Source of the DNA: Pholis gunnellus
Taxonomy: Eukaryota; Chordata; Actinopteri; Perciformes; Pholidae
NCBI GenBank assembly: GCA_910591455.2
Contig: OU342804.1
Location: 20,238,484-20,302,483, forward strand
DNA length: 64,000 nucleotides
Direction: 5' to 3'
Position 1 is the first letter of the stretch. Every line of letters starts with the position of its first letter. Below the pieces are notes generated by a model. It was given only the letters and a program-made list of their open reading frames with translations. It did not search any database and was not told where the DNA came from. The translations under genes were made by a program, and so were the position numbers. Shown here in pieces: positions 24,001 to 35,849 of the stretch.

Positions 24001-25302
24001 GCTACACTGTTTATTACAAACATTTCATTTATTACAAACTTCTGTGTTATCACTTAGCCACACTAGGATTGCTAAGGAACAAACCTAAGGAACAATCTTA
24101 AATGTTACCTTAAAGGATGACTACTAGGAAGTAATTTATATCTTTATCTCTCCGTAGACTTTACAATGCTCATCGTTGTAACAAAAAGACTAACAACTCC
24201 ACAGTCTGTTCGACGCCACGTCTTCTCTCCAGCTGCATCCCCGATGAGCCCATACCGCAACGTTTTAATACTCACTCCGTCATCACTGACATTCAAGGCA
24301 TCCATTGCCAGTGACCAGAATTGAAGCCCTCTGAAACCATGATATAAATTTACATGACGTGTTCATTTGGGGTAAACTAATGCATACATTGGAAGACTTT
24401 ACACACCAAAAGGCACATGCACATATTGTGAAGAAAAGATGATCTGTACCTTCCTCAAATGCTCCATTTATTGTGCAAAACCAGTGCTTTTCCCACTCTG
24501 CTTCTCTGCAGTGGAAAAACACAAACTGTGAAGGGGTTGTGTTGAGATTTGGTCCCACTGGAGTGTTCCTGATTAAGCAGGTGCTCTCAGGGCTCCTCTG
24601 TGGCCAAAACCCCCTAAAAGTCTCCACTTGTTAAACTGCACCACACCACTCCAGTGCTTTCTCTGGTGTTCAACTCATTCACAAGTGGGTCAACAAATCT
24701 GGCTAAAATTCTGCATTGTTGATTACTTGGAGGCTATACAAGGAAGAAACTAAACACATGTCTCTGCCTCGTCTTAGACGGCTGCTTAAACACAGCTGTT
24801 ATTGCGTCCCCATGTCACCCCTCCTGGTCTGAACTCTCTTGCCCAGACTTCCCTCGGCCAAACAAATCATGCAGGTCAACACAGCAGTTTATGCTCAACT
24901 GTGCTGAACAACTATTAGTTTAGATCTCAAAGGCTACTCTGTTGAGCACTGACTTCTGTGAGCTCTGTGCCTCATATGCTTTGTCAGGAATATCAGCATT
25001 GTATAATTAAATCCACTGTCTATAAACACCCTTTATAGGAAGATGTAATAGTAGTGACTCATGAGTTAGCCTTGAATCACAACATAGTTATATTAGTTTT
25101 ATCAGTGTTCACCTTTTGTGTATGCATTTTACAATGCAAGGAGGTCAGACGGAATAATTTCCTCCCGTCCTTGACTGTAATTGTATACACATGTGGTTGT
25201 TTATGGCTGTGTTTATTGATATTTGTTTTTGAAGATATAACATGTAGAGTAAGTTGCTCTGATGAATGCAGTTTTATTGCATTATTATGTAAGATTTTCC
25301 TG
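18088..25302. other. intergenic, no gene seen
   Basis: About 7 kb with many stops in all frames. It holds a TTTC microsatellite (19465-19493). The stretch 19735-20000 is open in several frames and less A/T-rich, but gives no recognisable protein. No RNA gene recognised. Confidence 0.55.
19465..19493 (+). repeat. (TTTC)n microsatellite
   Basis: About seven uninterrupted TTTC units following a T run. Confidence 0.95.
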
Positions 25303-25405
25303 AAAGTGCAGTGTGTAGGATTGAGCATCATCTAACTGAAACCTCTCCTGTCTGCCAAGCGTGTTGAAGTCTGGTGGCTGATACGAAAACGTGAAAACGC
25401 ATAAG
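25303..25405 (+). repeat. dispersed teleost repeat fragment ('gtgtaggatt ... gccaagcgtgt')
   Basis: It contains gcagtgtgtaggatt, aactgaaacctctcctgt, tgccaagcgtgt and tggtggctgatacgaaaa in the order seen in a common non-autonomous fish element. The 3' part is lost or unrecognisable. Confidence 0.6.
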
Positions 25406-27009
25406 GCAATTTAATTTATCTAAACCGTTAAATACCATTTGTTTGAAAGGAAATAGTAGTTCAGTTTTATCATTCATAGACAATCTAGAAAGTCAGAGGT
25501 CACATCAGTACTTTTGTTTTCAGAGGTCGTCTAAAATGATCTATATTAACCTGTTGGGTCATCACCGCAACCAGTCCAAAGCACTACACTACCATTAAAA
25601 CGTGGCTTCTCTCTTCAAACTAGCAGTATTGTTGTGTCATTGGAACCTAATGACTGTTTGATGTATAATGTGGCCTGGAATGCCGTCTACATTTTCAAGA
25701 GCCTCGTGAAACTTTATACACCAAAAGCAGAGACCTGGACGTCTCATAAAAGTGTGCTTAAAGGTTTGCTTGTATGTTCAAGATAAGCGGGCTTTGAGGC
25801 CATTTTATAAATAAATTGGATTTGGACCACAGGGCTTGGGTCGCTGTAGTAACGATCACTTTATAGTTCAACTTTATAGTTCACTGATCTAAGAGTGGAA
25901 TACTTTGAAGCCTGTCTCCTTTGCTTAAGTGGTACAAAATGCATTGGACAGTAGGCCAACCAGCACACCTATGTTTATAAAAGTACTTGAAGCAGACATT
26001 CCTTTTGTTCTTGTCTCGGGTAAGTCTACAAGTCTGCAAACAATAAGGATTCATTCCAGGGATTTAATGTACCTCTTCTGTTGATTGGCTTTTCTATCAA
26101 AATTGAAGGCTAAAAGGTTACCAGATTTTTTCTTTAAGAGGGTGATTTGTGGGGAGTTGACAACAGACCTTATCATCCCTAATTTTCCTGCCAGCAGATA
26201 CTTGTTTCAAAAAGCAACTTCTTATAAGAGTTTTCTTTCTGGAATAATTCAATTAATTAGCCATTGGTTGAACATTCAGTTTCAAACTTGAAGTGCTACC
26301 TCTCCTCACAGGCTCCCTGATTAAAATTCAGACCACAATGAGAGCTGCTCTCTACACAGCTATATTTGGTGGAGTGGTTTCCAGTCATGAATCCATAACA
26401 CAAAGAAGACCGCTGTCTGTGTCTGCTACCTGAAAGGGCAGTGAAAACATCTGGATGGTGAACTTCACTGACCTGACTAGGCAGAAAGAAACATACTGTC
26501 TTTTCTTACTAGCAGACAGACATGTTTATTATGAACGTGTATGGCCATTAGCAACTAGCTGTCTTGATATGAGTATTGAATATTGAGTTCAGAAAGCCAG
26601 AAAGGGGAAATAATCCCTGACTGAACTCTAAACTGAACCTCTGTGTCAGTGCTTCATCAGATCTCATGTAAGCCATGTGTCCTCCTTTTACAGACAAGAG
26701 CAGTGACAGCAGTGGACTCATTGCAGTCACTCTTGAGGGTTTCAGTCTTGGCAGCAAAGATCCGCTGTGTCCCTCGTTTTAAGGCTGTAGCATGATAGTT
26801 ATTGAGCCATTTCTGAAATATTTGTCACTTTAAGTTGCTCTGACATATTTTGATAACTAGAATATATATAATTTTAGTAAATTGTGGTACATTTGACTGC
26901 ATTTTTCTCAAAACCAAATGGCTGGTAGAAACGGGGCTTTTCTGCAAAGTCGCTGAGTCATTTTAGTCCTCTACAAACTTTAGCGCATATACGGAATGCT
27001 TGGAATACT

Positions 27010-27070
27010 TTGGTTAGCCTGCTGCCCCCGCGACCTGGAAATGGCTTTAGTGGATGAAAAAATGGATGGT
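27010..27070 (+). repeat. SINE-type tail fragment
   Basis: ggttagcctgctgcccccgc followed by gacctgg and a gatgaaaaaatggatgg end. This is the familiar terminal segment of a fish SINE-like family. Confidence 0.55.
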
Positions 27071-30000
27071 AGGAAAAAAGCAAATAATGTTCCACTTGAA
27101 CAAATATTGAAGTCCTATCTTCATTCTATAGGTCATATAATGTAATATCTTATTCACTTCGTAATATCGTTCTCAAAGAGGGAAATCAGCAATGAGATGG
27201 AAAGTAAGTTTTGCAGCCTCATTGTGTAAAGTTTTGAATTTTAACAAAAGAGCAACACGGTGTACTCAGCTGCTGTCTCTGAAACATGTTCCGTTGTTAT
27301 TGTGAGTCTGAACAAAACAGCTTATTCTATTCTTGGTATATTTAGAAAGATGGTTTTCAAATCATCTATCCTGTTTACCATTCGTTTCCCCTATATGTGG
27401 TGCACATCATCAAGGCTCAGAAGTTTTTTCAGCTTAAATGTAAGATTACAAAACTTGACCAGATGCAAATTTGATTTTAACAACCTCTGATTTGATGATG
27501 TCAGTGTTTCCCCAGCTCTTTCCACACTAGTATAATCCAATAAAAATGTGGTATAGCTTAGCCCCTCATGCCCTTCTGTGGAGAGAATCAAGCAGATCTG
27601 TGGCCAACATTTGGAGAGAGTGTAATAAATAGCCTCAAGCAGATATCAGAGGGGCTCCAAGCTGTTTGGCAGTGTCCTGGTTTCAAACGGGCGACAAACA
27701 GTGAAACCCGAGTATGACAAGGCACCGACTTGCAACTTTAGAATTTTCCCCTTTTAAAAAGCCTAATTAACTGTTCGAGTGGTGGGCCAATGCTCTACTC
27801 TGTCATCTGAGGAACGTCTAGTGAGCAAGAAATGAACAACATATTTGATACTAAAACTGGATTTACAGTAACCTTTGTTCTCCAAACAAACTTTTAGCCA
27901 ATAATGAACAGTCCAAAGCAACTATTGGACAATTCAAATAGATATTATTGAGCAAGTACAGTCCTTCACCTGCCTCCTAACCATAAACAGCATCAATCTG
28001 AGATGCTGAAGGTTTGACCAATATCTAGTTTGTTTTCGTATTTGTTATTATGAATCATTTTATTTTAATGGAACCCTGGATTGGCTTTAAATGTCATATC
28101 CTGCTGTGTTTTTTTGCAACGTGAAAGAGATATTTCCTAAAGCATACATGTGCAGAAGGAATGCTCATCATACACATTCTTAAGTTTTTGTTTCCAAGTT
28201 TTACCACTACAGGGTGAAGTAGTAAAGATATTAACCTCTTAATCCTCCCTCTCTCCTTCTAATGAAGGTCAACAGAGGTCTCTTAACCTAAATCTCAGAC
28301 TGAGCTGTGATGTTATAGCACACGGATCAGGAAAGTTAAGGAAGTTACAGCTCTGCTGTCTTTTTGACTGTTGAAATACAGCTTTCCCTCCATCGTGGTC
28401 AATATGAGTAAACAATGCATATCAACCATGATGGGATATATGTCCTTCTATAAACACCTCAGGTACAGCACAGATGCTCGTCTGATCTTCTGCGTCATGA
28501 CAATATGGAGCCTATATCAGCATGCAAGCACTTATAGTAGGACAGGTCAAAGGTCAATAACAAAGCTAAGACAGACAGATGGACATTCTCATATATGGAT
28601 GTATTATAAGACAATGATCGCTGGGCACATTGTCCCCTGCCACGTGTCACTCACGGCCTTTTCAGCAACATGTTAAAAACTCCCCCTGAAGTTCAGTATT
28701 TTGTTGTTGCTGTAGATAAAAGGAGGCTGTCTTAACTCCTTTCCAAAATGTTTCAGCCACATTATATTCACACTGCCACTACTGTCTATTTCACAAATAC
28801 TGTAATGTACTACACGAAATATAAGTCCAGTGGTGCGGGATATATTGTAGCTGTACAACTCATCTCAATCTGATCTGTCCATGCTGTCTTCCACAGTGTC
28901 CCTTTACCACAGCAGTGTGTCTTTCTTCCGATGAGTGGAAACTGGCTGTTCTATATGAGCTAATGTTCTGTATGCGGCTGACAAAGAGTGCAAGCCAAGC
29001 ACATACTGTATATGCCAGTCAGTGAAATGTAAACTTCATTCTTCACTCTAATTACATCGAACCACTTAGCCTTATGGGATTATATAATGTTATATAACTT
29101 CTTATAACATCGGAGATTCCTCCACTAATTAGGCTAAATGTCCCAGACCTGATGTGGAAAGAAAACTACTTAGCTATAATTTCTGTGATGCACGAGTATT
29201 TTTAAGAAAGCGTGAATGCTCAATCTTCAGCAGAACCGGATTAACAACCAATATGTTGTTTAGATTATACCCGGTGTTGTGGATATGGTTGCCATTGGCT
29301 TCAGGGGAGAATGGATGGGGTTCTTTCTCTTTTATTTTAAGGATTCAGTGATTAACATATAAAAACAAACCGAGTAGCTAGAAGGAAATGGTTTTATAAT
29401 GCAGCACACACTTTTGTCATAAGGTAACATTGAGTCATCATCTCTGAGCTTCTGTGCTGTTGAGCACCCTCAACCCTCATCACATCGCTTTGACTTCTTG
29501 CTTGACAACTTTCTGATCTTCATTGTCGACTCTCTAACCACATCCAGTGTGCTTGTATCAAGGTTTCACGCTTAAGATGGCTTCAGCAAGAGGTCCAAAG
29601 AGGACAGCTAATGTTGTATTGTGATTGATGCCACTTAATGGTTTTGAAATCTAAATGGTTGTGATGTGTTCTTTACTTAAATCTTCACTATAGTGAATCA
29701 ACGCTTGCAATGGTGAGCTAAACTTGACCATGTTGAAGGTTTTTATTTGCAAAGTAAAGCTTACCTCACAGCGGCCAACACATGTTTCTGAACAGGCTTT
29801 GTGCACCCTCTGCTGACAATTTATGGGCCGTTCACTTTAGCCCTGTGTACAAGTCCAACACACTAGATGTAATAGGAGTGAAAGATTTATGCTGACTTAT
29901 AACTCCAGCTTTTACTTTTTGTTTATCACTGTGCCTTTTGTGACATGCTGAATGTTATTAATCATGTGTTTCACAGGTTCCTGTAGAAAAGGAAATACAA

Positions 30001-30228
30001 TTTCAGACGAAGGAACTATATTCGATACAAATATACATTATTAAATGAAGAGTGTTTATAGCATCTCTCTTGTGGATCCAAGTTAACAAAACACTTTTTT
30101 TCAGCAGTAGTTTGTAACATGTAACGTGTGTGTGCGTGCTAGTGTGTGTGTGTATATTACTCTGTGTTCTGTCTCAAGCTCATAACACTCCTTGGTTAAG
30201 TTGTTCTTCTTGAGGTATTTCTTGGTGT
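27071..30228. other. intergenic, no gene firmly seen
   Basis: It lies downstream (on the minus strand) of the HNF4-like relic. A minus-strand segment at about 29478-29520 reads VVKQEV shortly before a stop, which could be chance or a trace of the last HNF4 exon. Confidence 0.45.
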
Positions 30229-30297
30229 GGACAGGTGCCTCTGGTATGCTGTGGGCACATTGGCACCATCACCATGTCTGTACACCTCAGTGCCAGT
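30229..30297 (-). pseudogene. hnf4b: HNF4-like exon 9 trace: F domain
   Basis: Follows a good acceptor (tgctgcctccacag). Nucleotides cactgaggtgtacagacatgg parallel the HNF4A sequence for HLMQEHMG, and GANVPTAYQRHLS parallels GTNVIVANTMPTHLS with a short deletion. It is short and diverged, but in the right place, 0.5 kb after exon 8. Confidence 0.45.
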
Positions 30298-30823
30298 CTG
30301 TGGAGGCAGCAGGCAAGCCACTTGAAAGAGCTGTGTGAGACAGACGGACATCAGCAATGGCATTTAGCACATCAGGGTTCATTGTCTATCAATACATTTC
30401 AATTTCATGGAAACGGTTGAGACCCACTAAATACTGAACTGAATCGATTTGTTTTTGTGATGGTAGGACACAGTTGGACTATTATAATGCATGCTCAAAA
30501 CCGTTTCAAAACGTTTGTAGGTGAAGCTCTTCGCTCATGTTGCTGGTCTTGAGGTCAGGCCCTCGCCTGAATGAGGAGGAGAAGGTGCAGCAGACCATGA
30601 TGAGAGGGAGAGCTGATTTATGAACTGAACTTAATGTCCATGCTATAAAGCTCAGTGTGAATGTGGAACTTCCTAATAGCAATGTATCAATTATGACGCT
30701 ACAAGCTCAGTGCTGTTCAAAAGTTGAACATACTTATTTTAATATTTAAGTCCTTTTTTTGCTAGTACAGACTTCAGCAGTGGCTCCTACTTGTAAACAG
30801 TCCCTGTCTTGTCTTCCTCCCTC

Positions 30824-31020
30824 TCCCAGCAGCTTTCTTCGCAGCAGGTTGTCCATTCTGGCTTCGCACAGCAGCTATGGTAAGTGGAGAGACTCCAACA
30901 TCTGCCAGGCCACACTCTGTAGGGGAGGCAGGATCAGCAGGAGCTCCCCAAACCTCCCCGCTGCTCAGAGGTTGCTTCTTCTGGCAGCAGATGGACCAGG
31001 AGACACAGATGTGGAACCAT
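30824..31020 (-). pseudogene. hnf4b: HNF4-like exon 8: helices 9-12 of the ligand-binding domain, with TAG and frameshift
   Basis: The minus-strand translation reads [20 protein letters not shown], then LESLHLP, a TAG stop (30875-30877), and ARMDNLLRRKLLG. It aligns gap-free with HNF4A [20 protein letters not shown] through IDNLLQEMLLG (from memory), with the stop in place of a Lys. Upstream, a GGGG run (30956-30959) shifts the frame by one. Before it, VSW...QPLSSG still tracks VSLEDYINDRQYDSRG. The activation helix is lost in any product. Confidence 0.85.
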
Positions 31021-32219
31021 GTGAGGACTCTCCAAACCCATAGAAAAAGATACAGAGAGGTGAATGAAAAAAAAAGGTTGAGGTTTAATTACTTATGACT
31101 TTAATTTCACATGACAACAAAACGTAGGTAGCCTATAACATTTTTAAGTTGCAGAAGTTTTTGCAGTTGCCAATGTGTCATTTTAAGACACTTTTTCACT
31201 AAAGAAGATCAGCTGACAGATAATGTAGTAAGGAGTTGAGAAGCTGCTCTCACATCTAGCATCCAGTCTTCCTGCGGGAAAGATTTTCCGAAGACTAAAT
31301 TGTTATTTTCAAATTAAAAAATGATTTATTTTCAAGCCATACCAACATTTTTTATTGATGGATGAAAAATGAAGGCAGCAAGATCCAGGCTCTTTTCTGA
31401 TAGACTTAAGGAAAACAGACCAGGGTCATTTTAGCTTTATTTATAAAATGGGATTTAGCTCATTAGTTACAGGAGATAATAATTACTCAGTTTTGGAGAG
31501 ACATTTTAGTTTTTCTCTGTAGATCTGGTGAAATCAAATATATAATTTCAATAAAATTACATTGAATGCAAAACTAAGATCGGACAAGGGGAGAATAATC
31601 TGAGTTTAGTCCCGTTTGTGTACTTTTATATAATGGAAAAGCTGTACCAGTTAAGGCAGTCAGAATGGGCAAGTGTCCCCGTCTCCCTGTATAGGTGCCG
31701 TGGTATTTTTTTTATAGTAAAGGAAAAGTAAAAACTTTTTAAGTGTGATGATTAAAAAGATGTTTGAACAAAACATCTGCGATAATCCCAAACCTAGGTT
31801 ATGGTGCCTATCTTTGCTGAGCTGTGGGGCAGAGTTGAATCAATTCGGTCTTCCAGCCTGCCTCTTCTGCTACTGCCTCAGGTAAATGGGCCATTAAGAT
31901 CAGCTGACTGCCAAGGACCTCATCACATCCTGTTATTACTACAGAATTTTCTCTGAAGTCTGACCACTCAGACTAAACTACAGGCCAAGAAAATAAACTA
32001 ATACAGGAGAGAACATCGAAATAAAGAAATTCTTTGTCTGGTGCAATGGATGAAGTCAAGCGGCAGAACAGAAATTACAATCCACAGTCACCAGTCTCAC
32101 AGACTGACTGGAATGATGGGAAAAGAAGACAATGTTTCTGAGGCAAGCAAACTCTGTCTGTGATTACCAGCTCCTACTGTATCCTTAAAAAGCCATTCTG
32201 GACGCCTCTACCTCTCCAC

Positions 32220-32347
32220 CTTGCAGAGGGACCACAAAGTTGTGACCTGCTCAATAACCATAATTCTATTGCAAGATACAGTATGTTAGCATGATGATGG
32301 ATACATGCAATACTGAAAACAAATAGTTCCCCGAGGGAAATTGGGAA
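32220..32347 (-). pseudogene. hnf4b: HNF4-like exon 7: ligand-binding domain
   Basis: Bounded by an acceptor (gtccttttgcag) and a donor-like GCAAG/GTGGAG. Inside, VSIIML aligns with VSIRIL, and in a shifted frame CGPSAR aligns with FDPDAK at the exon end. Indels separate the two blocks, so the exon is about 30 nt shorter than expected. It is recognisable mainly by position and boundaries. Confidence 0.5.
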
Positions 32348-33084
32348 CTGCAAAAGGACACAACCCAGTATCTGTCCTACCAAGAAGAACGGGATTGTAA
32401 CACGGTATAAAGAGCGTCTTGCTGCCCTGCCCCATATACAGCTGTTACATCACATGGCTAGTCAACCAAAGCATCAACATGAACTGACAAATGTAAACAC
32501 TCTGCGAGACACTGTGTAGAGTCAGTTGCTATAATGTTATTCTGCAATGACAGAATAAAAAGTTCTTTAGGTATTCGGTCTCCAACAAACCCTGTCATCA
32601 ATCTGGAAGCTACAAAACTCTGGGATGTGTTTTGTCCTTTCCACCAGCAGGAGGAGTTGCTGCTTCATGGACTCAAACGCATCCCCCACCCAGTCTTCTT
32701 GGTGTTGATGTCATGACTCCTAGGTGAGACCAGAGCTGAGAACTGAGAGCAGCAAAGCAATATGTGAGTTCACGGTGCATTCTGCAAGGTTGGAATGAAC
32801 CTTTGAGAAGGTGTGTGAGTGTGTATTTGTGGAGGGAGATGAATGTGGCGGGATGAGGAAGATGATCATGCCGATAGGTGTGTGAGTGCTTTGGCACTCG
32901 GAGAGCTATGAAGCAAGACCAGGCAGAAAAGGTTTTGTCCATGAACTAGTGGTAAACAAGGCTGGATGGAGATCACATGATGACAAGCTTGAAAAAAAGA
33001 AAACACCCCAGAACCATATACTGTAGTGGCTCATTTGCCAATCCTCTAATTTATTTCTGTGCGTTCCTTTTTCATGGAAAAGCA

Positions 33085-33319
33085 CATATCTGGTTGCTAT
33101 TATGCATTTGAAGGTAATTGAACATTGGCACACGATCCCAGACCTAGTGGTGCAATTAAATGGGCTATGATTAGATGGGGTCCCTTGGCAATTTTGTCAT
33201 TTCTAAGAAGTAACTGAATCCAGCCTACAGCTAGCAGCTCCACAGAATTTAATGACTGCCTGACTGAAATATACCCTACATCTCCGTCTCTGGCCCTCAT
33301 CTACATGATTTCCAGAAAT
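33085..33319 (-). pseudogene. hnf4b: HNF4-like exons 5-6 traces: start of ligand-binding domain
   Basis: A plausible acceptor (tctctttcag) precedes 33319. Further on, VELLAVGW resembles EQLLVLVEW with one codon lost, and LIIAHLIAPLGLGS resembles LLRAHAGEHLLLGA. Homology is weak and frames are interrupted. It sits exactly between exons 4 and 7. No intron is visible between the parts resembling exons 5 and 6, which conflicts with my memory of the HNF4A structure and lowers confidence. Confidence 0.4.
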
Positions 33320-33421
33320 CTGAAAGAGATCCGTTGGCTGATATGTATGGGAAATATGTCTATAAAGTGTCATTTTCTATCTAGCCTTTTCTGTCTGAGA
33401 TGAAAAACAACGGAGTGTTAC

Positions 33422-33521
33422 CTGTTGCACTCTGGCCACAGCAGCTCACTGATGGACAGAGGGCCCACTGTCTGTCCCTTGGCTCTGTGACTGTTGGTGC
33501 AGTCTCTCTCATTCTGAACAG
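33422..33521 (-). pseudogene. hnf4b: HNF4-like exon 4: hinge region
   Basis: The translation begins AVQNERD, identical to the start of this exon in HNF4A (from memory). It continues without gaps to PLSISELLWPEC, which aligns with LPSINALLQAEV. It is 100 nt, in frame from exon 3, with a usable donor (AACAG/GTAACA) but a damaged acceptor (CTG in place of CAG). Confidence 0.8.
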
Positions 33522-34918
33522 CAGGCGATTAAAGAGAGGGAACAACCATCAGAGAAATGTATTTTACAGACTTTACCTCTGCTCTCCACTTTAAAACTCA
33601 CCTCGGCTGCAAACGTCTCCTGGAAGAAAATACCTACTTTTTGCCTCCACAAGATCTCTCGATGCTCTGTGACATAGAAGTGCAGTTAAAACCAACATTA
33701 GCCATTCCAAATGTTCCCTCAGGTTGGAGATTCAAGAGAAGGATGGTAGTAGTATGGTGTCATTGAATAGCACTTCTCTTTAATGGGAATTGTTTGGGGA
33801 GCTCATGCGATGAGATATGAATGTTTAGAAAAGTACATCTTCTTCATTGTGATGAAATGTTAAAAAAACATTTTAATTTATGTTTTTTTCTGTATATTGT
33901 GCGTACAGATACTGTGACTAGAGAGTAAAACATAGGGACCAGAAATCTTATTTATAATACTGATGGAAAGAATCTGGAATGTTATTTCTTCCTTTCCTCT
34001 CCTCTGGCTCTTCATTCATCTCCTCCGTTCTGTTACTTATCTACCCAAAGTTTTGCCCTGATAAGAAGAAAGTGTGAAGACAAATATAGAGAGAGCCTTT
34101 TCTGATACACCCTTTGAAGTTTGAAGTACATTAAAACGAAGTGGTAGAAAGTGATGTTTTAATCCTCTTGTGTCGACCTATCTCTATTTGATTGATCTTG
34201 ATTCAGATGTAGACAGCAGTTTCTTACATTTGCCGCTGACAATACAAATGTGGGCCTGAATGCTTGATGGTGTGGGTCATGTTTAGTGAAAGAGATATCA
34301 TCACATGTTGATCACCCCTCTGCGAGAGTCATTCGAAACGGAGTAATCTGAATGACCTCAGACTGATTCCAATATGGTTCTACAAAGTCAGACAACAGGA
34401 CTGAGTCTCAGAGTAATCAGTCATCAGAGCTGTCCTCTCAGCAACCAATCAGGGGCGTATTAATCAAACTAGAGGAGGAGAAGGAGCAGGAGGCTCCCTC
34501 TGTGCTTCAGTGACATGGTCCTGCATGACAATATCACAAATTAATCTTCTGTGGAACATCAGGAGTAAACATTTCACGGGAGCGTGCTCATTGGAAAAGT
34601 ACCGGAAGAGTCTTGTTTAATGCTTTACTTATGTGTTTCTGCCACAGCTGTACTCCTGTCTTAATTTGAAAGCGATACTACAGCATGTGATGCAAACCAG
34701 GCATATTAGTGAAGTAAACATTTAAATTAGTAGCCCTGGCCTTCACTTCAGGGGGTTGTGTGCAACATCTAAAACTGCAGGGCAAATATTTGCGTATGCT
34801 CAGCCATGTTAATTATTCATGTATAGAGACCATGGCTCGTCTGATCGCATCTCTTCCTCCTTGCTTATCTGTGAGAGTCAATGGTAGATATGGTTCACGG
34901 AGTACACACTGCACATAA

Positions 34919-34938
34919 ACACACACACACACACACAC
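34919..34938 (+). repeat. (AC)10 microsatellite
   Basis: Uninterrupted AC run within the intron-like space between HNF4-like exons 3 and 4. Confidence 0.95.
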
Positions 34939-35133
34939 TGTAGTAATGAATGCTGGCGCACTCATTGTTGCTCAAGAAAGACACCTCTCTTAAACCACTC
35001 TTGCTCCCTTTGTTTGTTTTAAATACAAATGGTGAAATTAAAACAATTGATGCAGGTTCTTGTGGTTTAATTACATTTTGAAAATGTAACACTGAAGGTG
35101 CGCTGTGTTGAATAAGAAATTAAATCTGCAGAC

Positions 35134-35228
35134 CTTCCTGTCTCATTCCATCATTGAAATAATTACATTGTCTGCAGTAACGACACTTGTTGCTTTTGCC
35201 TTTGTCCACAGTATATTGAATATTGAAC
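35134..35228 (-). pseudogene. hnf4b: HNF4-like exon 3: second zinc finger
   Basis: It follows a good acceptor (cattttttcag) and completes the split Arg codon of exon 2. The translation reads FNIQYTVDKGKSNKCRYCR, then QCNYFNDGMRQE, aligning without gaps to FSRQCVVDKDKRNQCRYCR and LKKCFRAGMKKE of HNF4A (from memory). Its 95 nt is exactly the length that alignment predicts. Two zinc-binding cysteines became Tyr, and the donor is GTCTGC, a poor site. This cannot encode a normal second finger. Confidence 0.9.
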
Positions 35229-35849
35229 CTGAAAAAATGTGCAGATTCATACATATAGCTTTGAGATTATATTAAAAGAGCACTCCACAGATGCAGTGGT
35301 AGTCCATAAGACCTGTAAACAGACTTTGAGGTGTGAAATTGGTGGAGTTCCCCTTTAAAATGTATCAGAAGAAGGAAATTACACATGTTGCATACTTTGA
35401 GGAATTGATCATATTGACAACTCACTATGCTTTTTAATGCAAGCCTAGACAAGACAGGATCTGCTGTCTGCAAAACATGGCTCAATCAACTGAGAAATGT
35501 TGAAATGGGAAAGTACGACAACTATGCCTCACCATTGGTTCAGAGTCATCTGTCATTATCTGTGTGTTATTTTTTCCATGCCTGGACTGGTCCCAGCGAC
35601 CAGGACCTTCAGGTTGATTTTCTACTGCTCTTTTATGTTACATCTCACAATGGGTGATAACTTTAACACCAAAGAATAGCTTCTCATTTCAACTTGGACA
35701 AACACATTAAAAAAAAAAGAAAAAAGTTATTGCTTGTGGTGTGTCTGTCACAAAGACTTTTTTGTAATATGTTGGTGGATATCAGCAATGAATGCAGTGA
35801 AGCTGAATAATGATCAGTTGTATTGAGGGAGATCTATGATGAATCTCAC

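Noticed and set aside
30830..30879. A plus-strand exon with a strong acceptor and ATG/GTAAGT donor.
   Set aside because: The same bases on the minus strand are the HNF4-like exon 8, which has far better homology; the splice-like pattern is its chance complement.
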